Notes: a model not told the origin generated them from the sequence alone. Shown: positions 18,843 through 30,585, counted from the first letter of the stretch. The stretch: 64,000 nucleotides of DNA from Shewanella insulae (GCF_009831655.1 NZ_WRPA01000008.1:124001-188000), one strand, 5' to 3'. Numbers and translations: made by a program.

Positions 18843-19616
18843 CTATTCCGGCGCAATCTGCCCGTTGCGATAGGCACCACGGTATTTGTCGACCCACATG
18901 GAGGTGGCGCCACAGATGGCGACCGGCATCACGATGAAGTTGATGATGGGGATCATCGAAAACAGGGTGACGGCGGCGCCGAAGCTAAAGCTGCTGCCCT
19001 TGGTCTGATTAAGGGCAAATTTCATGTCATTAAAGGGCACCTTGTGGTTATCGAAGGGATAGTCACAGTACTGAATTGCCATCATCCAGGCACTAAACAA
19101 AAACCAGAGCACAGGTGCGGCGGTCTGGCCGATAAAAGGCACCCAGAAGAGGATGAGAAACAGTATGGCTCTGGGCAGATAATATTTAAGTTTTATCCAC
19201 TCGCGCCCCAGGATACGCGGCAGATCTTTAATCGAATCTATGGTGCCACCGGTATTAAGGTCTTTGCCTGTGAGGTACTGCTCAACCTTTTCTGCCAGCA
19301 GACCGTTGAAGGGGGCGGCGATCCAGTTCATTACCGAGCTGAAGATAAAGGAGAGCACCACCAACAGGGTCAGCACCGCCAGCGGCCAGAGCAGGAAGTT
19401 CAGCCAGCTCAGGTACTCGGGTAGTTGACCATTGATCCATTGAAACACCTGCTCCAGCTGGCCGATGGCGATATAGATCACCGCCGCAAACAGCACCAGG
19501 TTGACGCTCAGGGGGATGAAGACGAAGCGTCTCAGGCCCGGCTGTTTGATCAGCCGAAAGCCGTCGAGAAAATAGTTCACGCCACTCTTAGCGGGTTTGC
19601 TTGCTTTTTGATTCAT
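18843..19616 (-). CDS. cysZ: Sulfate transporter CysZ
   Basis: This inner-membrane protein takes up sulfate for cysteine synthesis. The 257 residues show the CysZ pattern: GVNYFLDGFRLIKQPGLRRFVFIPLSVNL at the N-terminus, about four long hydrophobic segments, WIAAPFNGLLAEKVE in the middle, and the C-terminal LFSMIPIINFIVMPVAICGATSMWVDKY. It is divergent from smc with 187 bp between starts. The cysZ / zipA / ligA neighbourhood is widely conserved in gammaproteobacteria, which supports the call. Confidence 0.95.
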   Translation of the reverse strand: MNQKASKPAKSGVNYFLDGFRLIKQPGLRRFVFIPLSVNLVLFAAVIYIAIGQLEQVFQWINGQLPEYLSWLNFLLWPLAVLTLLVVLSFIFSSVMNWIAAPFNGLLAEKVEQYLTGKDLNTGGTIDSIKDLPRILGREWIKLKYYLPRAILFLILFWVPFIGQTAAPVLWFLFSAWMMAIQYCDYPFDNHKVPFNDMKFALNQTKGSSFSFGAAVTLFSMIPIINFIVMPVAICGATSMWVDKYRGAYRNGQIAPE

Positions 19617-19803
19617 AGTCTTATCTGAATATCCTTATGTCTTGCTTAACGCCGATTGTGTGTCAGCCCTGTTGTAAAAACAAGGGTGAAATCACGCCGC
19701 TTAACAGAAAAAACGTTACAAAATGCGGCACGCTTTGATAAAGTGGCTAGCAATAATAACAGCGAAACCAAGCGCGCCTCCAATAGACGACCAAACTGGC
19801 ACA

Positions 19804-22800
19804 ATGAGACTCACACAGATAAAACTTGCTGGATTTAAGTCGTTTGTCGATGTTACTAAAATCCCTTTTAACCAACCGCTTACGGCCATCATCGGCCCCA
19901 ATGGCTGTGGCAAGTCCAATGTTATCGATGCGGTGCGCTGGGTGTTGGGCGAAAGCTCAGCCAAACATCTGCGCGGCGACTCCATGGCCGACGTGATCTT
20001 TAACGGCTCTTCGGCAAGGCGTCCGGTTTCTGTGGCCAGTGTCGAGCTTAGTTTCGACAATCAGCAGGGGCGTCTGGGTGGTCAGTATGCCAGCTATCAG
20101 TCGATCGCAGTCAAACGCCAGGTAAGCCGGGACGGTGAATCCAGTTACTTCCTTAATGGACAGAAGTGTCGTCGTAAGGACATTACCGATCTCTTTATGG
20201 GTACGGGCCTAGGTCCGCGCAGCTACGCCATCATCGAACAGGGCACCATCTCCCGCCTCATCGAGTCCAAGCCTCAGGAGCTAAGAGTCTTCATCGAAGA
20301 GGCGGCCGGGATCTCACGTTACAAGGAGCGGCGCCGTGAGACGGAAAACCGTATCCGCCATACCCGCGAGAACCTCGAACGCTTAGGGGATATCCGTCAG
20401 GAGTTAGGTCGCCAGATCGACAAGCTGGCCGAACAGGCCGAGGCTGCGCGTCAATATCGGGCGCTGAAACAGACAGAGCGGGATCAACAGGCCCAGCTCG
20501 AGGTGGCCAAATACCTGGAGCTGAGCGCACAGTCAGACAAGTTATCCCAGGAGATAGAGACCAAGACGCTGACTCAGAGTGAGGGCGACGCGGGGCGCGA
20601 AGCCCTTTCGCGCACCCTGACCGAGCTCAAACTCAAACTCGATGAGCTGGAGCGCCAGGAGCAGCAACAGGTCGAGGCCTTCTATCTTAATGGCAATCAG
20701 ATCGCCAAGCTCGAACAGGAGGTCAAGCATCGTCAGCAGCAAGATGCGCACCTCAAGCAGCGTATCAAGCAGGATGAAGAGAAGCTGGCACTGCTACAGG
20801 CTCAGGAGCAGGCGCTCATAGTCGCGCGCGGCGATCTCGATGAACGTCAGGACGATGCCCGGGAGGCGCATCAGGCCTTGCAATTGCAGATTGAGCTACT
20901 CGATGAGCAGCTCGGTGAGGTCGAGCTATCCCTGGAGCAGGCTCAGGAAACCGAGAGTCAGGCCAAGCAGGCGGTTAACCAGTGTCAGCTGCGCCTCGAA
21001 CTCACCAAGGGGGAGCTCAAGCATAAGCAGAGCGCCCTGACTCAGCTTAAGTCGCAACACCAGAGCGCGTCGCGTCAGCTTGAGCAATTATCCCATCAGG
21101 ATGAAACCGCCAATCTTGCGCTGCAAAACGCCCAGTGTGAACGGCTCGTTCAGCGAGGCGATGAGCTTACTCGTGAGCTCGAACAGGGTGCAGGCAATCA
21201 GTCTCAGCTACAGGAGCAGGCACGCCAGACTCAGGCGCAGGTCGATGCCTTGTCGCAGTCTCTGGCCGAGGAGCGGGGACGCCTGACGGTGGTCAAGCGT
21301 ATCTTGCCCCAGGAAGATGGGCTTGAGGGGCGCGCCCTCTGGCAGGCCATTCAGGTCACACCTGGGTGGGAAGCGGCGGTCGATCTGCTGCTCGACGGTT
21401 TGCTCACCCAGAACGTGAATGACAAGCACAGCGAAGACGAAGTAGATAACGAGAGCGGCTTTGAGTTAAGCCAGTCTCAGCAATGGACCGGGCTCAGTAG
21501 CGAGGTCAACCTGTCGCCCTGGCTGTCCAGGCTTACTTGGGTCGATAGTCTGACTCAGGCTAAAACCATGCTGGATTCTCTGGAAGATGACGAGCGCATA
21601 GTTACCGCCGATGGTTACATAGTCGGAAATGGCTTTGTGCTGAAAAAGGCCGAACAGGGGAGTCAGCTGGTGCAGCTCAAGGCCGAACAGCAGGCGCTGG
21701 AGCTTAGCATAGGGGCCAGCGTCGAGGCGATCGATGAGCGCAAGGCAGTACTTGCCGAGGTGAATCAGGCCCTAGATGAGCAGCGTCAGGCGATGACAAA
21801 GCTGAATACCAGTTTGCAGGGGGCTCAGCTTGAGCGTGAACGCCTGATGGCCCAGGCCCAGGCGACTCAGGAGCGTATCGCCCAGCAAGGTGAGCAGCAA
21901 ACCAGACTCAGGGCCTTGCTCGATGAGCAAACTGGCGAGCTAGAAGCCGTAGAGCAGAGCATTGCCGAGCTGACAAGTCGCCGCGAGCAGGATGAGGGGC
22001 AGTTGGTTGACCTTAAGCGCGTCGCCGATAGCCAGGTGGCTAGCCTTGCCGATCGCCGTGCTCAGCATAAGGCCCTTGGCCGAGATCGTCAGGCACTGAC
22101 GCAACAGTCCCAGCAGCTGCTGCAGTCGCTGCAGGCGATAAATACAGAGCAGGCGCTTAGTCGCCAGCAGGGGGAGCAGCTCGAGCGGCAGATGAGTGAG
22201 CTGCGCCAAGAGCTGAGTCAGTTGCAGCAGCAACTCGAGGGGCAGGATAAGCTAGATGGTAAGCTGCAAGCCGATGCCATGGCGGCCCAGCTCAATGATG
22301 CCCTTACGCGTCAGGGGGAGGCGCAGGCGGCCCTAGATGCCCTGCGTCTGCAGCAGGCCGAGCTGCAAAATCGAGCAGACGAGATTGGCACCAAGCAAAA
22401 ACAACAGCTTGGCAAGTTAGAGCACTTGACTCAAGCCATCAGCGCGTTAAAGTTACGTCGCGAAGGGATAAAAGGTCAAATTGACAGTCAGTTAGCACAG
22501 CTCAAGAGCCATGAGGTGGATGTTACTGAGGTGCAGGCATCGCTGGATCTGAGTGTAAGTCTGAGTCAGCGGCAGAAGGCGCTGGAGCGCACCCGGGCGC
22601 AGATTGAACACCTCGGTGCGATTAACCTCGCCGCCATCGAAGAGTTCGAGCAGCAGAGTCAACGTAAGGCTTATCTCGACAGTCAGGATGCGGATCTAGC
22701 CAAGGCGCTAGGCAGCCTGGAAGAGGCGATCCGCAAGATCGACCGGGAAACCAAGACCCGATTTAAGGAGACCTTCGATAAGGTCAACCAAGATCTTGGG

Positions 22801-23229
22801 GTGCTGTTTCCTAAGGTGTTCGGCGGCGGCAGTGCCTATCTGGCGCTTACCGACGATGATTTGCTGGAGACCGGCGTGACCATCATGGCCAGACCGCCGG
22901 GGAAAAAGAATAGTACGATTCACCTGCTTTCGGGTGGAGAAAAAGCATTAACCGCTTTATCATTGGTATTTGCGATTTTCAGGCTGAATCCGGCGCCGTT
23001 TTGCATGCTGGATGAGGTCGATGCACCACTCGATGATGCCAATGTCGACAGATTCTGCCGACTGGTGAAAGAGATGTCTCAGAGCGTGCAATTTGTTTAT
23101 ATTAGTCACAATAAGATCACCATGGAATTGGCCGATCAACTAATAGGTGTCACTATGCATGAGCCAGGGGTTTCACGCATAGTTGCCGTCGATATCGATG
23201 AGGCGGTGGCTTTAGCCGACGCAGTATAA
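19804..23229 (+). CDS. smc: Chromosome segregation protein SMC
   Basis: This ATPase of the condensin complex organises and segregates the chromosome. The 1141 residues begin at ATG 19804 (MRLTQIKLAGFKSF, the standard SMC start); an upstream in-frame ATG at 19723 would add 27 residues without family resemblance. The Walker A loop is GPNGCGKS (31-38), two long Q/E/L-rich coiled coils flank a hinge near 500-630, the ABC signature is LLSGGEKAL near 1043, and Walker B is CMLDEVDAPLDD near 1067. No MukB features are seen. zipA follows 23 bp later. The scpA/scpB partners are not in this window. Confidence 0.96.
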   Translation: MRLTQIKLAGFKSFVDVTKIPFNQPLTAIIGPNGCGKSNVIDAVRWVLGESSAKHLRGDSMADVIFNGSSARRPVSVASVELSFDNQQGRLGGQYASYQSIAVKRQVSRDGESSYFLNGQKCRRKDITDLFMGTGLGPRSYAIIEQGTISRLIESKPQELRVFIEEAAGISRYKERRRETENRIRHTRENLERLGDIRQELGRQIDKLAEQAEAARQYRALKQTERDQQAQLEVAKYLELSAQSDKLSQEIETKTLTQSEGDAGREALSRTLTELKLKLDELERQEQQQVEAFYLNGNQIAKLEQEVKHRQQQDAHLKQRIKQDEEKLALLQAQEQALIVARGDLDERQDDAREAHQALQLQIELLDEQLGEVELSLEQAQETESQAKQAVNQCQLRLELTKGELKHKQSALTQLKSQHQSASRQLEQLSHQDETANLALQNAQCERLVQRGDELTRELEQGAGNQSQLQEQARQTQAQVDALSQSLAEERGRLTVVKRILPQEDGLEGRALWQAIQVTPGWEAAVDLLLDGLLTQNVNDKHSEDEVDNESGFELSQSQQWTGLSSEVNLSPWLSRLTWVDSLTQAKTMLDSLEDDERIVTADGYIVGNGFVLKKAEQGSQLVQLKAEQQALELSIGASVEAIDERKAVLAEVNQALDEQRQAMTKLNTSLQGAQLERERLMAQAQATQERIAQQGEQQTRLRALLDEQTGELEAVEQSIAELTSRREQDEGQLVDLKRVADSQVASLADRRAQHKALGRDRQALTQQSQQLLQSLQAINTEQALSRQQGEQLERQMSELRQELSQLQQQLEGQDKLDGKLQADAMAAQLNDALTRQGEAQAALDALRLQQAELQNRADEIGTKQKQQLGKLEHLTQAISALKLRREGIKGQIDSQLAQLKSHEVDVTEVQASLDLSVSLSQRQKALERTRAQIEHLGAINLAAIEEFEQQSQRKAYLDSQDADLAKALGSLEEAIRKIDRETKTRFKETFDKVNQDLGVLFPKVFGGGSAYLALTDDDLLETGVTIMARPPGKKNSTIHLLSGGEKALTALSLVFAIFRLNPAPFCMLDEVDAPLDDANVDRFCRLVKEMSQSVQFVYISHNKITMELADQLIGVTMHEPGVSRIVAVDIDEAVALADAV

Positions 23230-23252
23230 TTTTGGGAAAAACAGGGTAATCA

Positions 23253-24290
23253 ATGGAAAATTTGCAACTGGTATTGTTCGTGTTAGGCGCGGTAGCCATT
23301 ATCGCGGTACTTGTGCATGGTTTTTGGTCCATTAGGCGGCAGCAACCTAAATCATTAAAAGAATCGCCCATGACAGGGCTATATACAGACAAAACACGTG
23401 ACAGTGACGGTTTCGATGCCGACGGCGTTGGCCCTGTGAGAGTGATTAAAAATAGCGGCGAAGAGCGCAGCATTCCTAAGGCGACCTCGAGTAGTCGTGC
23501 CACGCCAGCCGGCGCGCGCGCACAAGCGCAAGAGCAAGAGAGTGAGCCTGCGCCAGCAGAGGTCTCGCCCAGTTTCTCCTTGTCAGACGAGCCTAAGCAG
23601 AAGGCGCCGCGCTCGCGTCAAGAGCCCGTATTGTCGGCTAGCCCTGATGAAGAAGTTAGCGATGCCCATCTCGAGCAGATGGAGTTGGGTCTCGGTCAGG
23701 GGCCGGCACAGCCTTCGCTATTTGAAGACCCTGTAACCGAACGCAAGCAGGAGCCAGTGCGCCCCGCACCTCAGGTGGACGCGGCACAGCCAGCCCAAGC
23801 TACCCAAGCACAGCCTGTTGAACCGCAGCAAGTTGAGGCTAAGCCAGAGTCACAAGTGGCCGAAGAGGCGCCTCTGGGCGAGCCACAAGATGTACTTGTG
23901 CTGCATGTGGTGGCCAAAGAGGGTGAGGCCCTCAATGGTGCCGAGCTGCTGCCAAGCCTGCTGACCCTCAACTTCAAGTTTGGTGACATGGATATTTTCC
24001 ATCGTCATGAGGACAATGCAGGTACAGGCAAGGTACTGTTCTCACTGGCTAATATGGTTAAACCTGGGGTATTCAACCCAGATGAGATGGAGCAGTTTAC
24101 CACCCTGGGCATAGTGCTGTTTATGACGCTGCCTTGTTATGGCGATCCTCTGATGAACTTCTCCATCATGCTGAATTCGGCCCATCAGCTTGCCGATGAT
24201 CTCGGTGGCGAGGTGCTAGACGGTGGTCGCGGCGCCTGGAGCGAGCAGACTAAACAGTCTTACCTGCAGCGTATTCGCGCGCAGATGTGA
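23253..24290 (+). CDS. zipA: Cell division protein ZipA
   Basis: ZipA tethers FtsZ to the inner membrane at the division site. The 345-residue protein has a single N-terminal membrane segment (about 5-25), then a basic stretch. A long P/Q/E/A-rich linker (about 60-210) is the usual low-complexity tether. A C-terminal FtsZ-binding domain (about 212-342) contains LLPSLLTLNFKFGDMDIFHRH and GVFNPDEMEQFTTLGIVLFMTLP. It sits between smc and ligA, the conserved order, with short spacers suggesting one transcript. Confidence 0.96.
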   Translation: MENLQLVLFVLGAVAIIAVLVHGFWSIRRQQPKSLKESPMTGLYTDKTRDSDGFDADGVGPVRVIKNSGEERSIPKATSSSRATPAGARAQAQEQESEPAPAEVSPSFSLSDEPKQKAPRSRQEPVLSASPDEEVSDAHLEQMELGLGQGPAQPSLFEDPVTERKQEPVRPAPQVDAAQPAQATQAQPVEPQQVEAKPESQVAEEAPLGEPQDVLVLHVVAKEGEALNGAELLPSLLTLNFKFGDMDIFHRHEDNAGTGKVLFSLANMVKPGVFNPDEMEQFTTLGIVLFMTLPCYGDPLMNFSIMLNSAHQLADDLGGEVLDGGRGAWSEQTKQSYLQRIRAQM

Positions 24291-24297
24291 TACCTAA

Positions 24298-26367
<2,070 letters not shown>

Positions 26368-26444
26368 TATGATCAGATGAGTAAGTTAGATGAAAGAGTT
26401 AGATAAGAAATTTAGCCGAGTAAATAAAGGCTAAAGCTGATGAG

Positions 26445-26472
26445 AGCGCCATCGAGAGATGGCGCTTTTTTT
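26445..26472 (+). terminator. Terminator of the smc-zipA-ligA transcript
   Basis: AGCGCCATC pairs with GATGGCGCT over GAGA (26445-26466), followed by seven Ts. The ATG at 26459 inside this hairpin should not be used as a gene start. Confidence 0.93.
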
Positions 26473-26557
26473 ATCACTCATCGCCACCATTTGTTATCAG
26501 ATGTTGAAATTCTTTGGATCATCACCATATAGAGAGAAACAGGAGAGGGGAACGCCG

Positions 26558-27028
26558 TTGAATTTTGGACATATTAATTGGTTAGACGATAAGGGACACT
26601 TTAAGCCGCCGCTCATGCTGTACCTGATGCTGGCCTTTATCGCCCGGGGATGGTGTGTGTTTATCGCCTCCCTGACTCAGGCCAGCGATCGCGCGGGCTT
26701 GGTGGCCCTCATCTATCCACAAAAGTCTGATTTCTTAATGGCCTTGGCGGCCGGTGTCGGCGGCTTAGTCCTTTATGGATTCGTGATCGCCGAGCGTAAA
26801 CGCTCACCCCTCTGGTTAAGACCCGCCTTTAATCAACTCAAATTCCTGCTGATCGCATTCTTGATGTTAGATGCCGGTCTCTTGTTGCAGCGCCTTATTC
26901 ATAGTCATTTTCTCTATAGCTGGAGCTTTGGCCTGGACGCGTTGTTTCTTTTCTGGAGTCTGCTCTACATTGCTAAGTCCAAACACCTTAAATATTACCT
27001 GCAGGATTGGCGTAATCAGCTAGATTGA
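26558..27028 (+). CDS. DUF2919 family inner-membrane protein
   Basis: This small membrane protein has about 156 residues and four hydrophobic segments. The family hallmark is the N-terminal LDDKGHFKPPLMLYLMLAFIARGWCVFIASL. A TTG at 26558 is chosen because AGGAGAGGGG lies just upstream and because the earlier frame-opening ATG at 26459 lies within the ligA terminator; ATG 26501 is a second option. The family (YfeZ-like) has no established function. It stands alone between two hairpins. Confidence 0.8.
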   Translation: MNFGHINWLDDKGHFKPPLMLYLMLAFIARGWCVFIASLTQASDRAGLVALIYPQKSDFLMALAAGVGGLVLYGFVIAERKRSPLWLRPAFNQLKFLLIAFLMLDAGLLLQRLIHSHFLYSWSFGLDALFLFWSLLYIAKSKHLKYYLQDWRNQLD

Positions 27029-27040
27029 CGGTTAGCAGGC

Positions 27041-27068
27041 AAAAAAAAGCGCTGCAAGATGCAGCGCT
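27041..27068 (-). terminator. Hairpin with T-run on the minus strand
   Basis: AGCGCTGC (27048-27055) pairs with GCAGCGCT (27061-27068), preceded by eight As, so the canonical orientation is the minus strand. It is 12 bp past the DUF2919 gene, and no minus-strand gene ends here. It may still end plus-strand transcription poorly. Confidence 0.5.
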
Positions 27069-27510
27069 AAACATACCTTTTTGATTGAAAATTCAGTCTC
27101 AAGATACTGGAATGTTACAAAATACCTTATAAATCAATGTGAAAAACAACAAATTCACAAGACCTATATTAAGGACAATTGACAGCAACACTCTTTAAAG
27201 AAACATAATCCGGGGTTGCTATGTATCTTCAAAGAACAGGCTCATATTATCATTATTTGGATATTGTATACAGTAATTGGTTTTGGCTTTGCCTGTTTTT
27301 TTTGGCTATATCTTATAACCATAAGTTTGGCGTCCGGGATCACTCGAGTGTCAAATTGTGCGTAAGTGGCCAATTTCATGACAGATTGTACAAATTGAGT
27401 TGCTATTGACTATAGTTATGTTATTAAAGTTAGGCTGCTTTTCATATTCTTAGGGGATTATCCGGCGCTCGCACTTGGCGACGACCTCCCAATGGATATG
27501 GGTAAAATCA
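27069..27510. other. Intergenic region upstream of the HD-GYP gene
   Basis: About 440 bp with AT-rich 5' half. An open frame of 62 codons at 27221-27409 has no recognisable features and I do not call it. The region probably holds the HD-GYP promoter. Confidence 0.4.
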
Positions 27511-28734
27511 ATGGAGTTGCTTCGAGTGGCTAGAGCTGAGCCGATACAATTACCCCTGTCAAAGTTACAAACAGGCATTACTGTTAAGTTGCCCTTGTCT
27601 TGGAAAAACCATCCTTTCCTGTTTAACCGCATCAAGATAGAAGAAGAGGCGCAGATAGAACTGATCAAGAGCCTGGGTGTGCCTTATGTCCTCTTGGTCT
27701 CTGGTGAGGAGTTGATCGAGGAGGAAGCCGACGAGTTAGACGAGCAGACTAATGTCGTCGTGGAGGAGGTGGCTCCCATCGTCGAAGCGAAACGCAACGT
27801 GCGTAAGTCGTTGCGTCTGAGTCAGAAGCGTTTTATCGATTGTGTCAACGAGTGCCGTTCCACCTTCAGCAAGATCGCCAGCGACCCGGAAGGTGCCTAT
27901 CGAGATGCAGCGGCTTTGGTCGAGTCACTCATAGAGCATATGTTTGAGTATGAACAGACGCATCTGGCCTTAGTGACCGCAGGTGAGAGCGATAACAGCG
28001 TGACTCAGCACGGTATCTCGGTGGCCGTGTTAGCACTGATGATTGCCAGGGCCATGGAGCTGCCTAAATCGGATATGCGTGATATTGCATTGGGTTGTCT
28101 GTTTCATGATATAGGTAAATTAAGGGTGCCTGAGTCGATTAGGCGTAAGAAGACCCCATTGACCGCATCCGAGGCGAATTTTCTCAAGATGCATCCCAAC
28201 TTTGGCTATGAGATGCTCAACAAGACAGGCCTGTTTAATAAGGCTGTGCTTAGCATCGTCTTGCATCATCATGAATTTATCGATGGTTCGGGCTTTCCCG
28301 ACGGCCTGACGGAAAAGAAGATCCCCATTCCGACACAGCTGGTGAGCCTGGCCAACGACTATGACGGTCAGCTATGGGCCGAAGAGGGGCGCTCGCCTCA
28401 GATAGCCTTGGGTTATCTGTTTAAGAACCATGCCGGTAAACATTCCGAGACGCTGATCTCCGTATTGGTGAAGTTACTGGGGATCTACCCACCGGGTACC
28501 CTGGTGCGTCTCAGCGATGGCGATGTCGGTAAGGTGATGGTGACCACTCAGTCGGTGAAACAGCCTCAGGTTTGGGCCTGCCATCCCGATGGCGGTGAAC
28601 CTGGCCTGCGTTTTCTCAGTCAGGAGGAAGTGTTCGTCGATAGCGTGCTTAAGCTTGAGGAATTAACCGAAGGTGCAATGCGCGTGTTACAGGCCGATAG
28701 CGGAATTAGTTTTTATTTTGCTGGCACCCCCTAG
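27511..28734 (+). CDS. HD-GYP domain protein, probable cyclic di-GMP phosphodiesterase
   Basis: HD-GYP proteins hydrolyse cyclic di-GMP to GMP or pGpG. From ATG 27511 the product has 407 residues; the frame opens at TTG 27475, but its extra 12 residues are not family-like. The N-terminal 110 residues resemble DUF3391. The HD domain has H199-D200 in LFHDIGKLRVPE, and the GYP-region motif near 252-264 reads HHHEFIDGSGFPDGL, so the canonical Tyr of GYP is Phe. Metal ligands appear intact, so activity is plausible. There is no signal peptide or membrane segment, so it is cytoplasmic. It is a single gene. Confidence 0.9.
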   Translation: MELLRVARAEPIQLPLSKLQTGITVKLPLSWKNHPFLFNRIKIEEEAQIELIKSLGVPYVLLVSGEELIEEEADELDEQTNVVVEEVAPIVEAKRNVRKSLRLSQKRFIDCVNECRSTFSKIASDPEGAYRDAAALVESLIEHMFEYEQTHLALVTAGESDNSVTQHGISVAVLALMIARAMELPKSDMRDIALGCLFHDIGKLRVPESIRRKKTPLTASEANFLKMHPNFGYEMLNKTGLFNKAVLSIVLHHHEFIDGSGFPDGLTEKKIPIPTQLVSLANDYDGQLWAEEGRSPQIALGYLFKNHAGKHSETLISVLVKLLGIYPPGTLVRLSDGDVGKVMVTTQSVKQPQVWACHPDGGEPGLRFLSQEEVFVDSVLKLEELTEGAMRVLQADSGISFYFAGTP

Positions 28735-28797
28735 TCCCGTTGCGTTATTTTAGAGTCCTGGTTTCAATTTAAAGTATTTTAATTTAGAGCATTCAAG

Positions 28798-29646
28798 ATG
28801 ATAACTTCTGTTGCCGTCGTCGGCTGCGGCTGGTTTGGTCTGCCTTTAGCCAAGGCGCTGGTGAGCCAAGGATTAAAGGTCACGGGCTCCAAGCGCTCGC
28901 CACAGGAGGCCGAGGCCTTATCTGCCGATGGAATTGATGGCTTTGGCCTGGATCTCGAGCAGTTAAGTGATAGTGACCCCCTTTGCAATAAGGACTGTGA
29001 AGCGATAACCCGTGGGCTAGCCTGTGATGCCATAGTGATCAACATTCCTCCCGGGCTGCGCCGCGGTGACAACGGCTATCTCGATCGCCTCAAGCGCCTC
29101 AAGGCCTTAATGGGGAGCCATAGCTACCAGCGCATCATCTTCATCAGCACTTCTGGTGTCTATCCTGCCGGTGGCGACAGCTCAGGCAGTGGTTGCGTCG
29201 AGAGCGATGCCAAGGCCCATAGCCCGGCGAGTGAGACTCTACTGGCGGCCGAGGCACTCTTTTCCAATAAGAACAGCATCGTCGTGCGTTTTGCCGGGCT
29301 CATAGGACCCAAACGACATCCGGGCCGTTTCCTGGCGGGAAGAGAGGATGTTCCTGGTGGTAACCTGGCGGTGAATCTGGTGCATCTCGATGACTGCGTA
29401 GCTGCCGTGATCTCGCTGTTGAAAGCCGAGGGGCCTTTATCGCCCGTCTATAATCTCTGCGCGCCGCGACATCCCACCAAGGCGGAATTTTATCAAAGGG
29501 CGGCCACTCAGTTGGGGCTCACGCCGCCGAGCTTTATTGAGGGCCCTCTGGAGCAGGATAAGCGCGTCGATGGAGGCCTTATCTCCCGGGAGCTAAACTA
29601 TCGGTACAAGTTTACGGATCCCTTGGCCATGTTGTCGCATTGCTAG
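28798..29646 (+). CDS. NAD(P)-binding epimerase/dehydratase-like SDR protein
   Basis: The protein has 282 residues and an N-terminal Rossmann motif VVGCGWFGLPLAKAL. The sequence IIFISTSGVYP at about 115-126 has the STSGVYP segment, and the catalytic Tyr is in the usual region. It resembles the YeeZ-type extended SDR group, whose substrates are unknown. It is not part of an evident operon; HD-GYP and dsbA genes flank it. It could act on nucleotide sugars, but nothing here shows that. Confidence 0.82.
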   Translation: MITSVAVVGCGWFGLPLAKALVSQGLKVTGSKRSPQEAEALSADGIDGFGLDLEQLSDSDPLCNKDCEAITRGLACDAIVINIPPGLRRGDNGYLDRLKRLKALMGSHSYQRIIFISTSGVYPAGGDSSGSGCVESDAKAHSPASETLLAAEALFSNKNSIVVRFAGLIGPKRHPGRFLAGREDVPGGNLAVNLVHLDDCVAAVISLLKAEGPLSPVYNLCAPRHPTKAEFYQRAATQLGLTPPSFIEGPLEQDKRVDGGLISRELNYRYKFTDPLAMLSHC

Positions 29647-29823
29647 GCAATGTTCGTGAAGACTAGCGTTCTAGGCTATGGTTGATGGAGGCCAGAGTTG
29701 ATGAAAGTCGGTAGTGCTCTCGAATAAATAAAGGCCTAGCCTTATGAGGCAAAAGGATCTTAGTACAAACAGCCCAGGGTAAGCCTGGGAAGAAACATTT
29801 TTCAATAATAAGAAGAGTTGTTT

Positions 29824-30456
29824 ATGAAAAGAGTCGTGAATCTATGTCGTTTTATCAGTCTGCTGTTTATTGCCCTGGTCACCTTTCAGGTAAGCGCCCA
29901 GGCTAAATATGTGGAAGGGGTCGATTATATGAAGGTGGCGGGGATCCCAGAGGTGAACCAGCCCGTGGTGCGTGAGTTCTTCTCCTACAACTGTCCTCAC
30001 TGTTATCGTCAGGATGCTTTGATCACCTCGGCCGTGGCCAAGTTAAAGGCCGAGCTGGGTGATAAGTTGGCATTTGAGCGAACTCCTGTGGCGGGCGGTC
30101 GTCCAGCCTGGCAGCTGAGCCAGGAGGCCTACTATCTGGCGAAGAAGTTTCATGTCACCGAACAGGCCCATGGTAATCTGTTTAAGCGGATCCATGAGGG
30201 AGACGGTGCCTTTAAACGCCAGGAGGAGCTGAGTCAGTTCTTCGTCGAGCAGGGCCTGTCGAAGGCGGAGATAGATAAGGCGCTGGCATCTGTGGATAAC
30301 AAGTTGGCCATCGCCGATTATGATACCCAGGCGCAATTATCTGGGATCCGTGGAGTGCCATCTTTACTGGTCAACGGTAAATACCTGGTGAGTAACAAAC
30401 AGCGCAGTCCTGAAGAACTGGCCGACCTGCTTGCCTATTTGTCGACCCTGAAATAA
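29824..30456 (+). CDS. dsbA: Thiol:disulfide interchange protein DsbA
   Basis: This periplasmic oxidase introduces disulfide bonds into exported proteins. From ATG 29824 (a TTG two codons earlier is less likely) the product has 210 residues. It has a signal peptide (about 1-27, ending VSAQA), the redox motif C57-P-H-C60 in SYNCPHCYRQ, an inserted helical domain, and the cis-proline loop RGVPSLLV near 178. The active-site dipeptide PH is that of strong DsbA oxidants. A terminator follows. Confidence 0.95.
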   Translation: MKRVVNLCRFISLLFIALVTFQVSAQAKYVEGVDYMKVAGIPEVNQPVVREFFSYNCPHCYRQDALITSAVAKLKAELGDKLAFERTPVAGGRPAWQLSQEAYYLAKKFHVTEQAHGNLFKRIHEGDGAFKRQEELSQFFVEQGLSKAEIDKALASVDNKLAIADYDTQAQLSGIRGVPSLLVNGKYLVSNKQRSPEELADLLAYLSTLK

Positions 30457-30497
30457 GGTGTTTCTTCCCCTTAGCGGGGAAGTCTCTTTACTCGCTC

Positions 30498-30522
30498 AAG
30501 CCGCCTATTGGCGGCTTTTTTT
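30498..30522 (+). terminator. Terminator of dsbA
   Basis: AAGCCGCC (30498-30505) pairs with GGCGGCTT (30510-30517) over a TATT loop, followed by a run of Ts. Confidence 0.93.
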
Positions 30523-30585
30523 GTACATTCGATTAACATCTCTGTTCGACCTTAGTCTAGTTTGCAAGCCTATGAAAATCATAGG

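Noticed and set aside
19723..19803. 27-residue N-terminal extension of SMC
   Set aside because: SMC proteins begin at the MRLTQIKLAGFKSF-type sequence; the upstream stretch is promoter DNA shared with cysZ.
20000..23229. Considered MukB instead of SMC
   Set aside because: Length, hinge position and neighbours fit SMC; mukF and mukE are absent.
26459..26557. Earlier start for the DUF2919 gene
   Set aside because: The ATG lies inside the ligA terminator hairpin; TTG 26558 follows a purine-rich ribosome site.
27221..27409. 62-codon frame upstream of the HD-GYP gene
   Set aside because: Aromatic-rich, no ribosome site, AT-rich promoter-like DNA.
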